From: Breoghania sp037026715 | GTDB taxonomy: Bacteria; Pseudomonadota; Alphaproteobacteria; Rhizobiales; Stappiaceae | Assembly (NCBI RefSeq): GCF_037026715.1 | Contig: NZ_JBANCG010000005.1 | Coordinates: 124,001 to 188,000, forward strand | Reading direction: 5' to 3' | Length of the DNA: 64,000 nt | In this document: one piece after another, positions 1 through 8,018 of the stretch | How positions within the stretch are numbered: the first letter of the stretch is position 1 | Layout: each line of letters starts with the position of its first letter | The notes under the pieces: generated by a model | Databases searched by the model: none | Told to the model about the DNA's origin: nothing | What the model saw: only the letters and a program-made list of their open reading frames with translations | Position numbers and translations under genes: made by a program

Positions 1-375
1 ATGGAGGAAGCGCTGGAAAACCTCAACGAGGAACGGCCGAAGTCGGCGGAACTGCTGAAGGGGCTGCTCTTCACCTTCGACGACATCACCAACCTGAACG
101 CGCGCACCCGCATGGCGATCTTCGACCAGATCTCGACCGACAGCATCGTTCTCGCGCTCAAGGGCACGTCGCCGCAATTCCGCGAGGTCATCCTGTCGTC
201 GCTCACGTCGCGAACCCGGCGTATCGTGGAATTCGAGCTCAATTCCGGCGAACCGGCCTCCCAGCGCGATGTGCTGGAGGCGCGGCGCGCAATCACCGAC
301 CTCGCGCTGGAAATGGCCGGGCGCGGCGAGATCGAGCTCAATCCCAAGCAGGAAGAAAGCACCTACTTCAGTTGA
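1..375 (+). CDS. fliG: Flagellar rotor switch protein FliG, C-terminal part (cut by window edge)
   Basis: The reading frame is open from the first base and ends at 375, so only the last 124 codons are present. They match the FliG middle/C-terminal region, with the LLFTFDDI helix and then a charged segment (FELNSGEPASQRDVLEARRAI) like the torque helix that meets MotA in the rotor. FliG sits on the cytoplasmic face of the MS ring and couples the stator to rotation. The protein ends in a glutamate-rich tail. It lies upstream of flhB on the same strand, as in other Rhizobiales flagellar loci. Its true start is outside the window. Confidence 0.9.
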   Translation: MEEALENLNEERPKSAELLKGLLFTFDDITNLNARTRMAIFDQISTDSIVLALKGTSPQFREVILSSLTSRTRRIVEFELNSGEPASQRDVLEARRAITDLALEMAGRGEIELNPKQEESTYFS

Positions 376-534
376 TCGCGCCTCTCGCGCTGCATCCCGC
401 CTTGCCGAGATGCAGCTCGGGCGGCATGAGCGATGGTCCGCGCGCGAACTCTCGCCGCGGTTTTGCGAAACGTGCGCGCCCTTGCGAGAACAAGGTGGGG
501 CACGCAAGCGTGACAGGCCCGGGCGGTAGCGGCG
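376..534 (+). other. fliG-flhB spacer, no gene
   Basis: These 159 bp separate fliG from flhB. I see no hairpin followed by a T run and no copy of the GCGCAAGCTTG-type element found before the minus-strand flagellar operons, so flhB is probably read through from fliG. Short overlapping open frames here have no recognisable product. Confidence 0.4.
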
Positions 535-1611
535 ATGGCGGATTCACAGGACGAGGATTCCAAAACCGAGGAACCGACCGAAAAGAAAATCAGCGATGCC
601 ATCGAGAAAGGCAACGTCCCGGTCTCCAAGGAAGCCTCTGTTATGGTTTCCTTTCTGGCGATCCTGCTGATCGGGAGTTTCGCGACCGTTTCCGGCGCCC
701 GGAGGCTGTCCCAGGTGCTTGCACGGTTCATCGACGACGCGGAGGGATTCAAGCTTGGAAACGGCGCCGATGCCATCATGCTCACCCGCGTTGTCGGGCT
801 GGAGGTGGGACGCTTTCTTATTCCCGTCGTCGTCATTCTCATGGTCGGCGGTCTGGCTGCCGCATGGTTCCAGAACGCGCCGCGCATCGTGCCGGACCGC
901 CTCAAGCCCGAACTTTCCCGCATCTCCCTCGCCAAGGGCTGGAAGCGCATTTTCGGTGTGGAAGGCCTGGTGGAGTTCGCTAAGGCGTTCTTCAAGTTCG
1001 CAACGATCGCCGTGGTGGCCCTCGTGCTGCTGCGCTCCGATCAGACGGCGCTGGTGAATGCCATGTTCACCGACCCCAGTGACCTTCCGGAAACCATCCT
1101 CCGCCTGGCCATGAGGCTTTTGTCGGGGGTTGCCATTGCCACGATCGTTCTCGTCGCCGCAGATCTCGTATGGGCACGCGTCAACTGGCGGCGCAAGCTC
1201 AGGATGAGCCGGCGCGACATCAAGGACGAGCACAAGCAGATGGAAGGCGATCCGCTGGTGAAGGCGCGCATGCGCTCGCTCGCCCGCGACCGCGCCCGCA
1301 ACCGGATGATGGCGGGCATCCCGAAGGCGACGCTCGTCATCGCCAACCCGACCCATTTCGCGGTGGCCCTGCGCTACGACCGCGACGAGGATGCGGCGCC
1401 CTATGTCGTTGCCAAGGGGCAGGACCTGATCGCCCTGAAGATTCGCCAGATCGCCGAGGACAACCAGATCCCCGTCATCGAGAACAAGGAGCTCGCGCGC
1501 GCGCTCTATCCCGCCGTCGAGATAGACAGGATGATCCCGCCCCAATTTTATCGTGCAGTGGCGGAGGTGATCTATTATGTCTATTCGCGCGACAATGACA
1601 TGGTCGTGTGA
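535..1611 (+). CDS. flhB: Flagellar type III export protein FlhB
   Basis: FlhB is the inner-membrane export-gate protein whose self-cleavage switches substrate specificity from rod/hook to filament proteins. The 358-residue product has the usual polar N-terminus with the TEEPTEKKISDA segment, four hydrophobic membrane stretches between about residues 35 and 215, and a cytoplasmic domain carrying the autocleavage motif Asn-Pro-Thr-His at 271-274. Its length is normal for the family. It follows fliG, and its TGA overlaps the ATG of the next gene by one base, which suggests translational coupling. Confidence 0.96.
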   Translation: MADSQDEDSKTEEPTEKKISDAIEKGNVPVSKEASVMVSFLAILLIGSFATVSGARRLSQVLARFIDDAEGFKLGNGADAIMLTRVVGLEVGRFLIPVVVILMVGGLAAAWFQNAPRIVPDRLKPELSRISLAKGWKRIFGVEGLVEFAKAFFKFATIAVVALVLLRSDQTALVNAMFTDPSDLPETILRLAMRLLSGVAIATIVLVAADLVWARVNWRRKLRMSRRDIKDEHKQMEGDPLVKARMRSLARDRARNRMMAGIPKATLVIANPTHFAVALRYDRDEDAAPYVVAKGQDLIALKIRQIAEDNQIPVIENKELARALYPAVEIDRMIPPQFYRAVAEVIYYVYSRDNDMVV

Positions 1612-2084
1612 TGCAACATGTTGGAGTAGGTGCCACGCCACGCTGTACAGGCGATAGCAGCGGCAAGCGCGAGCAGATCCTGGCACATGCGATTCAGGAT
1701 ATCGCGGCTGAGCTGCGTCTTGTCGACGTGACCGATCTGATCTTCTACGTGCTTGCGGGCAAGCACGGGAATATCGACGACCTGGTTCGTTCGTCCGTCG
1801 AACTCTATTTCAAGAACGACACCCTGCGCTATGGCTCGGCGGCGAATGTCGACCTCACCTGGGGGTCCACGCCGACGATCAATCTCGACCTTGAGTTCCG
1901 GCACAACGGCGTGTGGGTCTATTTCGGCCTGTCGCTGTCGGCCCTTTGCGCCGGCGTCGACATGTATCACATCGAATTCGCCGAACCGGCCGAGGATCCC
2001 GAGCGCAACACCGAGCAATTCGTCAACGCGCTCAAGGATGCCCGCCTGCCGGCACCGCGCGCAAGGAGCCGGGAGTTCCAGTAG
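1611..2084 (+). CDS. Conserved small protein of unknown function coupled to flhB
   Basis: I do not recognise this 157-residue soluble protein. The sequence shows no signal peptide or membrane segment. The middle part has regular strand-like stretches (VELYFKNDTLRYG, TINLDLEFRHNGVWVYFGLSL). The ATG at 1611 shares its A with the flhB stop; a GTG three bases upstream is the alternative start. The coupling to flhB suggests a flagellar role or at least co-translation, but function cannot be named. It is the last + strand gene before the convergent repeat-rich spacer. Confidence 0.75.
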   Translation: MQHVGVGATPRCTGDSSGKREQILAHAIQDIAAELRLVDVTDLIFYVLAGKHGNIDDLVRSSVELYFKNDTLRYGSAANVDLTWGSTPTINLDLEFRHNGVWVYFGLSLSALCAGVDMYHIEFAEPAEDPERNTEQFVNALKDARLPAPRARSREFQ

Positions 2085-2179
2085 GACGTCTCCCCGGAGG
2101 GGCGGCGGGCGGCACTCTCGCGCCCGGACGGATAGCAGATACCCGGTTTTGGACCCGAATTCGTGGTCGCGGTTCATGT

Positions 2180-2234
2180 GGCCCATCCGTCGAGACGGCC
2201 CGTCGGGTCTCCTCAGAGGCTGGCCCGAAAATGG
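2180..2234 (+). repeat. REP-like family 1 element, left arm of outer inverted pair
   Basis: The arm starts GGCCCATCCGTCGAGACG and ends TGGCCCGAAAATGG. Its inverted partner is at 2440-2496, where the same ends occur in reverse complement. About 17-18 bases match at the start, then a GGTCTCCTC block and a 14-base end block; the short segments between them differ. The same GGCCCATCC...GAGACG head recurs at 7580 and 7714. Confidence 0.75.
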
Positions 2235-2281
2235 CCGTTGGCTCCTCGCCCCGAATTCCGCGCCCCTTCATACCCCTCCAT

Positions 2282-2311
2282 CGTCATCACCCGGCTCCGT
2301 CCGGGTGATCC
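2282..2311 (+). repeat. REP-like family 2 element, left arm of inner inverted pair
   Basis: The arm runs CGTCATCACCCGG to CCGGGTGATCC and is itself an imperfect palindrome around a TCCG-containing centre. Its partner at 2343-2394 reads GGATTGCCCGGACGG to GGGCAATGACG in the opposite sense, with about 20 extra bases inside. The same family forms the inverted pair at 24083-24174. Confidence 0.7.
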
Positions 2312-2342
2312 AGCGCGTGCCCCGAATGCTGCGGCTGGAGGT

Positions 2343-2394
2343 GGATTGCCCGGACGGAGCCTGTGCCCGCGAAAGAGGGGGCCGGGCAATGACG
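2343..2394 (-). repeat. REP-like family 2 element, right arm with internal insertion
   Basis: In reverse complement this matches the family 2 consensus (CGTCATTGCCCGG ... CCGGGCAATCC). About 20 bases (2362-2381) interrupt the second half. It completes the inner palindrome inside the outer pair. Confidence 0.65.
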
Positions 2395-2439
2395 GCGGAG
2401 AGACATGAAGGGAAATGGTCGAAAGCGCACAACCCGCTA

Positions 2440-2496
2440 CCATTTTCGGGCCAGACACCGAGGAGACCGCGAAGCGCTCGTCTCGACGGATGGGCC
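2440..2496 (-). repeat. REP-like family 1 element, right arm of outer inverted pair
   Basis: The arm reads CCATTTTCGGGCCAGACA at its left end and GTCTCGACGGATGGGCC at its right end, the reverse complement of 2180-2234. A lone fragment of this end (CCATTTTCGGCCCAGAC) also occurs at about 40860-40876, before the stop of the radical SAM gene. Confidence 0.75.
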
Positions 2497-2685
2497 ACGC
2501 GTCCCACATGACAAGTCGCCCCCTCGCCCGAACGCGACGTGAAAGACGGCTGCACACAAAAAGACCGTCGCCCAGGGTCGGGCAACGGTCCAGGTGAGGC
2601 GAAAAGGCGGAAGCGAAGGCAAATCCGGCTTCGCTCCTGCGCGATCGCCCGGGCAGGGCTGTCAGGCCGGGCTGCGTATTCGGCG

Positions 2686-2705
2686 CCGGAGCCGAATGGC
2701 TCCGG
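2686..2705 (-). terminator. Hairpin after the last gene of the flhA operon
   Basis: CCGGAGCC-GAAT-GGCTCCGG is a perfect 8-bp stem with a 4-base loop directly beyond the stop codon at 2707. No T run follows on the minus strand, so it is a weak intrinsic terminator or an mRNA 3' stabilising hairpin. Confidence 0.5.
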
Positions 2706-2706
2706 C

Positions 2707-3162
2707 TCAGCGCGAAATGACGTCGTCCTTCGAAAAGTAGTTGAACTCCTCCACGAGAACCTCGCGGATGAAGGGGCCCTTCATGCGGGCGTTGACGCGC
2801 TCGCGGATCTGCTCCTTCAGGTTTTCCAGGTCGTAGCGTTCCAGATGGTTGAAATCGAGCGAACGGTCCTCGTAGATCAGCCGGAAAGCCTCATCCACGA
2901 TAAAGGGATGCGGCGGCACCGGCACGCGGGCAAGTGCTGCCGCATCGGCGGTGAAGACGAACTGCGCAACCACGTAACCCTGTAGCCGGCCGTCCTCGAT
3001 CACCGGCACGTTGATGGGCCGCGTTTTTTCGTAGTCGAGCCCTTCGAGCACGGCCGCAGCCGGATCGGTTCCCTGCAGGTGCGTCATCCAGTAGACGGCG
3101 CCATAGCTGGAGCCTGCCGTGACGGCGGCCATCCAGATCCCGATTGCGAGCGCCTTGAACAT
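2707..3162 (-). CDS. Membrane-anchored flagellar-locus protein, FliL-like in layout, function unknown
   Basis: The 151-residue product has one N-terminal membrane anchor (about residues 4-24) followed by a periplasmic-type alpha/beta domain ending in a conserved-looking IREVLVEEFNYFSKDDV tail. The layout is like FliL, but the genuine fliL is at 22089-22595, so this is a separate protein. Start choice: ATG at 3162 comes two bases after the stop of the upstream gene (TGATCATG), giving a coupled start; longer readings of the frame are antisense-like and lack hydrophobic logic. It is the last gene of the flhA unit. Function is inferred from position only. Confidence 0.7.
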   Translation of the reverse strand: MFKALAIGIWMAAVTAGSSYGAVYWMTHLQGTDPAAAVLEGLDYEKTRPINVPVIEDGRLQGYVVAQFVFTADAAALARVPVPPHPFIVDEAFRLIYEDRSLDFNHLERYDLENLKEQIRERVNARMKGPFIREVLVEEFNYFSKDDVISR

Positions 3163-3164
3163 GA

Positions 3165-3575
3165 TCAGGCCTGCCCCCGGCCGAGCTGGCTCGTGTAGGT
3201 CCCGTCCGATTCCGCCTCGATCAGCGCGCGCGAGATGAGTTCGGAAATCTCGCGCACGGCGCGCAGGTGGGTCGAAAGAAGCTTCATGTTGTCTTCCAGG
3301 CTGCCGCGCAGGACGCCGAGCCGTTCGACCAGCGCCGCGTCGGCCGGCCCTTCGCCGATGGTGCTTCCCGCGCGCGTCAGATCCAGCAACGCCTGGCTCT
3401 TGCGCCGTTCGAAATCGCGCAGATCCACGCCGGCGCGATTGCGCAGGGCCTGGGTTTCGGCAACGACAGCGGAATTGGCTCGCTCGATCGCCACGTAGAG
3501 GGCCTCGCGGCCGCTGATCGGAATAGCCGTGACCCTCGGCTGGGAACTCGTCGATTCTGCTGGAAGGTTCTCCAT
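3165..3575 (-). CDS. flgN: FlgN-like flagellar chaperone (probable)
   Basis: This 136-residue soluble protein is mostly helical, with a C-terminal amphipathic helix region (LRGSLEDNMKLLSTHLRAVREISELISRAL) resembling the FlgN export-chaperone family that holds the hook-junction proteins FlgK and FlgL. The assignment rests on size, helical pattern and position next to a FlgJ-type gene, so it is moderate. A purine-rich GGGGCAGG lies before the ATG. Its stop is two bases from the start of the downstream anchor protein. Confidence 0.55.
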   Translation of the reverse strand: MENLPAESTSSQPRVTAIPISGREALYVAIERANSAVVAETQALRNRAGVDLRDFERRKSQALLDLTRAGSTIGEGPADAALVERLGVLRGSLEDNMKLLSTHLRAVREISELISRALIEAESDGTYTSQLGRGQA

Positions 3576-3689
3576 CGAGACCTGCCCCTTTTCTGGATGC
3601 GCCGCGTCTGCCGGGTCTTTCCGGGCAGGCGGTGCGCGCGTTTTCCAATGAAACGATGCCGCCGCAGCCGGGACGGCGAGCGGGACGCC

Positions 3690-4151
3690 CTATCCGTGTC
3701 GCAAGGCGGTCGAGCGCGTGAGCATGTCGGCGATGCCAACCCCGCCGGAGCGCACGACCTGCCTGCCAATCTGCTCGGCCATCATCGATTTCCAGATCGA
3801 GCCGGCCGTGCCCTGCCCGAACACCTCTTCTGCATCGTCCGGCATCATCGTCTCGATGAACTGCTGCAGGACCAGCGCCTCAAACTTCTGGTTCGGCGTG
3901 AGCTGTCCCACGATCTCGGTCCGGTTGTGCATGCCGACGCGCACGTCGGCCACGCTCGAGCCATAACCGTAGCCGCTCGGCGAACCCGAAAGCCCATCGT
4001 AGGTGGCGCCGAAGCCTGGCGTGCCGACAGGCGTATTTCCGCCCGAATGGGTCGCAATCGACTGCAACTTTGCGGCCGCGACCTTGAGCTTCTCGGGATC
4101 CGCCGCCTTGGCGACGTCGAGAACCAGATCGGAAGGAGGCGAAATCGCCAT
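3690..4151 (-). CDS. flgJ: Rod-binding protein FlgJ (N-terminal domain only)
   Basis: The 153-residue product contains the rod-binding domain, recognisable from FEALVLQQFIETMMPDDAEEVFG followed by GSIWKSMMAEQIGRQVVRSGGVGIADML at about residues 88-145. It caps and scaffolds rod assembly in the periplasm. Unlike enterobacterial FlgJ it has no muramidase half; a separate lytic transglycosylase at 13352-13927 could supply that activity. A Gly/Ser/Tyr-rich linker precedes the domain. Confidence 0.85.
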   Translation of the reverse strand: MAISPPSDLVLDVAKAADPEKLKVAAAKLQSIATHSGGNTPVGTPGFGATYDGLSGSPSGYGYGSSVADVRVGMHNRTEIVGQLTPNQKFEALVLQQFIETMMPDDAEEVFGQGTAGSIWKSMMAEQIGRQVVRSGGVGIADMLTRSTALRHG

Positions 4152-4174
4152 CGTCGTGTCTCCGAATGACGTTC

Positions 4175-4606
4175 TTACTTTCGCTTCAGGCTAGTCGCAG
4201 GCGCTTGCGCGAGGCTTGCCTCACCCTTGGTAAGGACAGTGTCGAGGACGAGCGCGAGCTGGCGCTTTTCCTCCGCCACGCGCTCGTCCTTCTCGACGCG
4301 TCCGAGCTGACGCTTTGTCACCTCCATCATCCTCTCCTGACGCTGAAGCCCGGCCTCGACGCTTTCGCGTGCGGCCATCACCCGGCTCTGCTCCGCGGCG
4401 AGCGTCTTGAGCCGTCGCGAGGCGTTGCGGATGAAGCGGTCGTGCAGCGCCAGATCGCCGCCCGACAGGGACACCAGAACCCTCTCCTGGTTTTCCAGGA
4501 GCGTCTGGTTCTTGCGATCGAGCGAGACCAGCATCCATTCGGAAAGCTGGTGGAGCTGGCGCTGAAGCTTGAGAATGCGGTTGATCTGTCGAAGCCGGTC
4601 GGACAT
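4175..4606 (-). CDS. fliJ: Flagellar export protein FliJ
   Basis: A 143-residue highly charged protein made of two long helices, as expected for the FliJ coiled coil that sits in the export ATPase ring and links FliI to FlhA. I see RLRQINRILKLQRQLHQLSEW at the N-terminus and heptad spacing through about residue 120. It lies 6 bp downstream of fliR. FliJ diverges strongly in sequence, so recognition depends on coiled-coil form and context. Confidence 0.75.
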   Translation of the reverse strand: MSDRLRQINRILKLQRQLHQLSEWMLVSLDRKNQTLLENQERVLVSLSGGDLALHDRFIRNASRRLKTLAAEQSRVMAARESVEAGLQRQERMMEVTKRQLGRVEKDERVAEEKRQLALVLDTVLTKGEASLAQAPATSLKRK

Positions 4607-4612
4607 CGCGCG

Positions 4613-5383
4613 CTATCCGTATTGGAGCCAGGTGAAGTAACCGTCGAGAAAGATCCGCAGGAAGTCGGAAATCACGACAAACAGGAAGTAGAGTCCGCCG
4701 ATGATGATCAGCGGCATGGAGATGAAGTAGACCGGGATCTGCGGCGTCAGGCGGTTGGTGATGCCGATCGCGAAGTTCACAACCACGGAATAGACGATGA
4801 ACGGACTGCCGACCCTGAGCGCCAGCCAGAAGGCGGTCGAAAGCTGGCCCGCGAACTGTTCCAGCCCGTCGAGCGGCGCCATCGTCAGGCCCGGCGGCAG
4901 GCGGGTGTAGGATTGTGCCAGTCCGCGGAAGACCTCCTGATGCTGGTCGGTGATGAAGATCATCGCCGTGGCCGCCACGCTCAGGAGGCTGGCCACAGGC
5001 GGCATGGATTCACCACCCGCCACCGGCACGCCGGGGATGTTGTTCAGGCCCATCGCCATCGACATCAACGTGCCTATCGTTTCCAGCGCGGCGAGGAAGG
5101 CCCGCCCCATCAGCCCGATCAGCAAACCGATATAGAGCTCGCCCGCGATCAGTCGCACCGTCGTCGCCAGTTCCATGTCCGGCATCGCCTGGCGCATGAT
5201 CGGCAGCAGCATCGGCGCCATCGCGAACGTCGCCGCGACCGACATCAGGAGCCGGATCCGCATGGCCACCCGGTCGGAGGAAAAGCCCGGGATCACCAGC
5301 ATGCAGGCACCGATCCTGCAGAAGAGAAGAAACGTCGCCAGGACCATCTCCGGCCCGATCGCGGCGACGAGGAGGCCGCTCAC
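4613..5383 (-). CDS. fliR: Flagellar export gate protein FliR
   Basis: FliR is one of the three small integral membrane proteins of the flagellar export gate. The 256-residue sequence has six to seven hydrophobic segments and family features such as FLLFCRIGACMLVIPGFSS near the N-terminus and NNIPGVPVAGGES in the middle. Its ATG overlaps the flhA stop by four bases (5380-5383), so the two are translationally coupled. Confidence 0.93.
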   Translation of the reverse strand: MSGLLVAAIGPEMVLATFLLFCRIGACMLVIPGFSSDRVAMRIRLLMSVAATFAMAPMLLPIMRQAMPDMELATTVRLIAGELYIGLLIGLMGRAFLAALETIGTLMSMAMGLNNIPGVPVAGGESMPPVASLLSVAATAMIFITDQHQEVFRGLAQSYTRLPPGLTMAPLDGLEQFAGQLSTAFWLALRVGSPFIVYSVVVNFAIGITNRLTPQIPVYFISMPLIIIGGLYFLFVVISDFLRIFLDGYFTWLQYG

Positions 5384-7470
5384 GACACGCTGCCGATCGG
5401 CTTGACCTCGACACCGCGCGCGATTTCCAGGTGCGAGAGCACGGGCAGCGTCGGGAACATCCGCTCCACGATCATGCGCACATAGGGGCGCGCCTCGGGT
5501 GCGGCGACGACGACGAACTTGCTGCCCTCGTCCATCTGGGTGCGCACCGCCTTGGAGAGCTCGCTGCCGAACTGCTCCACGAGCTGTGGATCGATGTCGA
5601 ACTCCGTCACCTCGCCCTTGTTGTCGCGCTTCAGTGCCTGATGGAAGGCGAGATCCCAGCGGTTGCCGAGGCGCATGACCTTCAGGGGCTCGCCGACCGC
5701 GAGGTCGCCGCAGATCTGCTGGGCGATGCGCAGGCGGACATGCTCCACCACCTGTTCGGAGCGGCGCACATGCGGCACGATCTCCGCCACCGCTTCCAGG
5801 ATCAGGTGCAGGTTGCGGATGGAGACGCGCTCGGCCAGCAGCAGCTTCAACACGGCCTGAAGACCGGAATAGGAGATGTGGGCGGGGCAGATATCCTCCA
5901 TCAGGCGCTTGTATTCCGGGTCGAGCCGGTCGAGCAGCTTGCGCATGTCCTTGTAGGAAAGGAGCTGCGGCAGGTTATTGCGCACGACTTCCGACAGGTG
6001 GGTCAGGATGACAGTGTCGTTTTCCGCCGGCATCTGCCCGTTGCGCTTGGCTTCCTCGCCGTAGCTCGGCGGCACCCAGAAGGCCTTCATGCCGAAGGCG
6101 GGCTCGCGAGTCTCGTCACCGGGAACCGTCAGCTTGCCGTTCTCGCCGGTGATCACCAGCAACTCGCCCACGCGCAGCTTGTGCTGGGCGACGACGGTGC
6201 CGTGGATCTTGATCTGGTAGCTCTTGGGATCGAGCGTCAGGCTGTCGGAGACGCGAATGTCGGGGACGACAAAGCCGAACTGTTCGGCGAACTTGCGCCG
6301 CATCCGCCCGACGCGCTGGGCGAGTTCGCCGTGATTGGCGAGAAGCTGCACGGCGACCTGCTTGCCGAGGCAAAGCTCGATCTCGACCGACTTCAGCGAT
6401 TCCTTCACCGAGTCGCGACTCTCCAGCTTCTTGCGCGTTTCCGCCGCCTTCGCCGCTTCCTCTTCCTGCGATTTCTTCTCCGCCAGCTTCTTGGGCACGG
6501 TGTAGGCGACGAAGGCCATCAGCGATCCCAGAAGCGCGAAGGGCAGGATCGGCAGGCCCGGCACGATCGCCAGGATGCCCATCAGCACGGAGGCGACGAA
6601 CAGCGCGCGCGGATAGTGGCCGAGCTGGCCGAGGACCGCGCTTTCCGCCCTGCCCCGCGTGCCGCCCTTGGAGACCAGCAGGCCGGCGGCGAGCGACACG
6701 ATCAGCGCCGGGATCTGAGAGACGAGGCCGTCTCCCACCGACAGCTTGGTGAAGACGTCGGCGGCCGACGAGACATCCATGTCGTAGCGGGTCACGCCGA
6801 TGACGATGCCGCCGAGGATATTGACCGCGGTGATGATGAGGCCCGCGATCGCGTCGCCGCGCACGAATTTGGAGGCGCCGTCCATCGCGCCGAAGAAGGA
6901 GCTTTCCTCTTCCAGCTCGTAGCGGCGGCGCTGGGCTTCCTTTTCGTTGATGAGCCCGGCGTTGAGATCGGCGTCGATCGCCATCTGCTTGCCGGGAATG
7001 GCATCGAGCGTGAAGCGGGCGCCCACTTCCGCGATACGCGTGGCGCCCTTGGTGATGACGAGGAAATTCACGATCACCAGGATCGCGAAGACGATCAGGC
7101 CGATGACGAAATCACCGCTCATCACGAACTTGGAAAAGCCGTTGATGATGTAGCCGGCCGCCGTCGTTCCCTCGAAGCCGTGCGCGAGGATCACACGCGT
7201 CGTGGCGATGTTGAGCGACAGGCGCAGCATCGTGGCCAGCAGCAGGATGGTCGGGAAGGACGAGAAGTCGAGCGGCTTCTGGATCCACAGCGCGACCATC
7301 AGGATCAGCACGGAAAAGGCGATGGAGAGCGCCAATCCGATATCGATCAGGAAGGAGGGAACGGGCAGGAACAGGATCGTCAGGACGATGACGATGCCGA
7401 CGGCGAAGCCGATGTCTCGGCGGCTTTCCCTGATGGCTTCGGTGGGTACGCTGGCCCCGATCACGGACAT
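5380..7470 (-). CDS. flhA: Flagellar export gate protein FlhA
   Basis: FlhA is the main inner-membrane export-gate component and the docking site for export chaperones. The 696-residue product has eight membrane segments within about residues 20-320, the cytoplasmic-loop signature FTLDAIPGKQMAIDADLNAG at 153-172, and a large C-terminal cytoplasmic domain. Length is normal. The start ATG is preceded by AAGGAGATGGC. It begins a new transcription unit, with a CCTCGCGCAAGCTTG-type element 49 bp upstream, and overlaps fliR at its end. Confidence 0.97.
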   Translation of the reverse strand: MSVIGASVPTEAIRESRRDIGFAVGIVIVLTILFLPVPSFLIDIGLALSIAFSVLILMVALWIQKPLDFSSFPTILLLATMLRLSLNIATTRVILAHGFEGTTAAGYIINGFSKFVMSGDFVIGLIVFAILVIVNFLVITKGATRIAEVGARFTLDAIPGKQMAIDADLNAGLINEKEAQRRRYELEEESSFFGAMDGASKFVRGDAIAGLIITAVNILGGIVIGVTRYDMDVSSAADVFTKLSVGDGLVSQIPALIVSLAAGLLVSKGGTRGRAESAVLGQLGHYPRALFVASVLMGILAIVPGLPILPFALLGSLMAFVAYTVPKKLAEKKSQEEEAAKAAETRKKLESRDSVKESLKSVEIELCLGKQVAVQLLANHGELAQRVGRMRRKFAEQFGFVVPDIRVSDSLTLDPKSYQIKIHGTVVAQHKLRVGELLVITGENGKLTVPGDETREPAFGMKAFWVPPSYGEEAKRNGQMPAENDTVILTHLSEVVRNNLPQLLSYKDMRKLLDRLDPEYKRLMEDICPAHISYSGLQAVLKLLLAERVSIRNLHLILEAVAEIVPHVRRSEQVVEHVRLRIAQQICGDLAVGEPLKVMRLGNRWDLAFHQALKRDNKGEVTEFDIDPQLVEQFGSELSKAVRTQMDEGSKFVVVAAPEARPYVRMIVERMFPTLPVLSHLEIARGVEVKPIGSVS

Positions 7471-7518
7471 GCCATCTCCTTATTCGCGCGTTTGCGTTGG
7501 GAAGAACTATTGGCAGGC

Positions 7519-7533
7519 CAAGCTTGCGCGAGG
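7519..7533 (-). promoter_or_regulatory. Flagellar upstream element before flhA
   Basis: On the minus strand this reads CCTCGCGCAAGCTTG, the full consensus of the element shared by the flagellar units. It lies 49 bp before the flhA start. Position and orientation match the copies before flgE, fliF, flgB and motE. Confidence 0.65.
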
Positions 7534-7579
7534 GTGGTGCGGATGGCGGCGCTCTCGCGGGTTATGTTATGGCGCAAGC

Positions 7580-7626
7580 GGCCCATCCTTCCAGACGGCC
7601 GCTGACGCGACCTCCTCAGGAGGACG
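7580..7626 (+). repeat. REP-like family 1 element, left arm
   Basis: GGCCCATCCTTCCAGACG begins the arm and CTCCTCAGGAGGACG ends it. Its inverted partner is at 7668-7714. The pair lies between the flhA promoter element and the end of fliQ. Confidence 0.75.
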
Positions 7627-7667
7627 TTATCGTGTTGTTGCTGCGAAGAAACTCACAACACACACAA

Positions 7668-7714
7668 CGTCATCCTGAGGAGCCGTCGAAAGACGGCGTC
7701 TCGAAGGATGGGCC
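7668..7714 (-). repeat. REP-like family 1 element, right arm
   Basis: The arm runs CGTCATCCTGAGGAGC to GTCTCGAAGGATGGGCC, the inverted partner of 7580-7626. It also holds an internal palindrome, GCCGTC-GAAA-GACGGC at 7682-7697. It is 35 bp beyond the fliQ stop codon. Confidence 0.75.
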
Positions 7715-7749
7715 GCGCCCTCAACGCCCCCACGGCGTCGGTGCGGAGC

Positions 7750-8016
7750 CTAGAACCCGCTTTCGATATGCGAGTAGGCCAGCGCCGTGAACGCGTAGAT
7801 CTGGGCGCCGATGAAGGGGCCGGCGATCACGATCATCACCAGAATGGCGACGATCTTCGGGATGAAGGTCAGCGTGACCTCCTGCACCTGCGTCAGCGCC
7901 TGCATCAGCGCGATGGTCACGCCGACGATCATCGCCGGCACGATGGCCGGCGCGGCGCCGACGACGATCGTCCAGATGGCGCTGCGCACGAGATCGAGTG
8001 CGTCTGCCTCGTTCAT
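7750..8016 (-). CDS. fliQ: Flagellar export gate protein FliQ
   Basis: An 88-residue two-helix membrane protein: MNEADALDLVRSAIW, then hydrophobic segments at about 15-40 and 50-75, with the family stretch ALTQVQEVTLTFIPKI between them. FliQ forms part of the export gate with FliP and FliR. The ATG at 8016 lies three bases beyond the flgD stop. It ends the flgE unit; the 280-bp gap to flhA carries an inverted REP pair and the flhA element. Confidence 0.93.
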   Translation of the reverse strand: MNEADALDLVRSAIWTIVVGAAPAIVPAMIVGVTIALMQALTQVQEVTLTFIPKIVAILVMIVIAGPFIGAQIYAFTALAYSHIESGF

Positions 8017-8018
8017 GG

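Larger units (their letters stand above)
2085..2706. other. Convergent spacer filled by nested inverted repeats
   Basis: This 622-bp gap lies between the ends of two convergent operons. It holds an outer inverted pair (2180-2234 and 2440-2496), an inner inverted pair (2282-2311 and 2343-2394), and a short hairpin at 2686-2705 just after the stop of the minus-strand operon. I see no gene: the open frames here are interrupted versions of the palindromes and lack any family resemblance. Confidence 0.7.

Noticed and set aside
4197..4216. Extra copy of the flagellar element near the fliJ end
   Set aside because: The string GCTTGCGCGAGGCT is inside the fliJ coding region near its 3' end, not before any start codon.
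5431..7605. Very long + strand open frame opposite flhA
   Set aside because: It is the antisense frame of a high-GC membrane-protein gene. It is rich in His, Arg, Asp and Gln, has no family resemblance and no Shine-Dalgarno.
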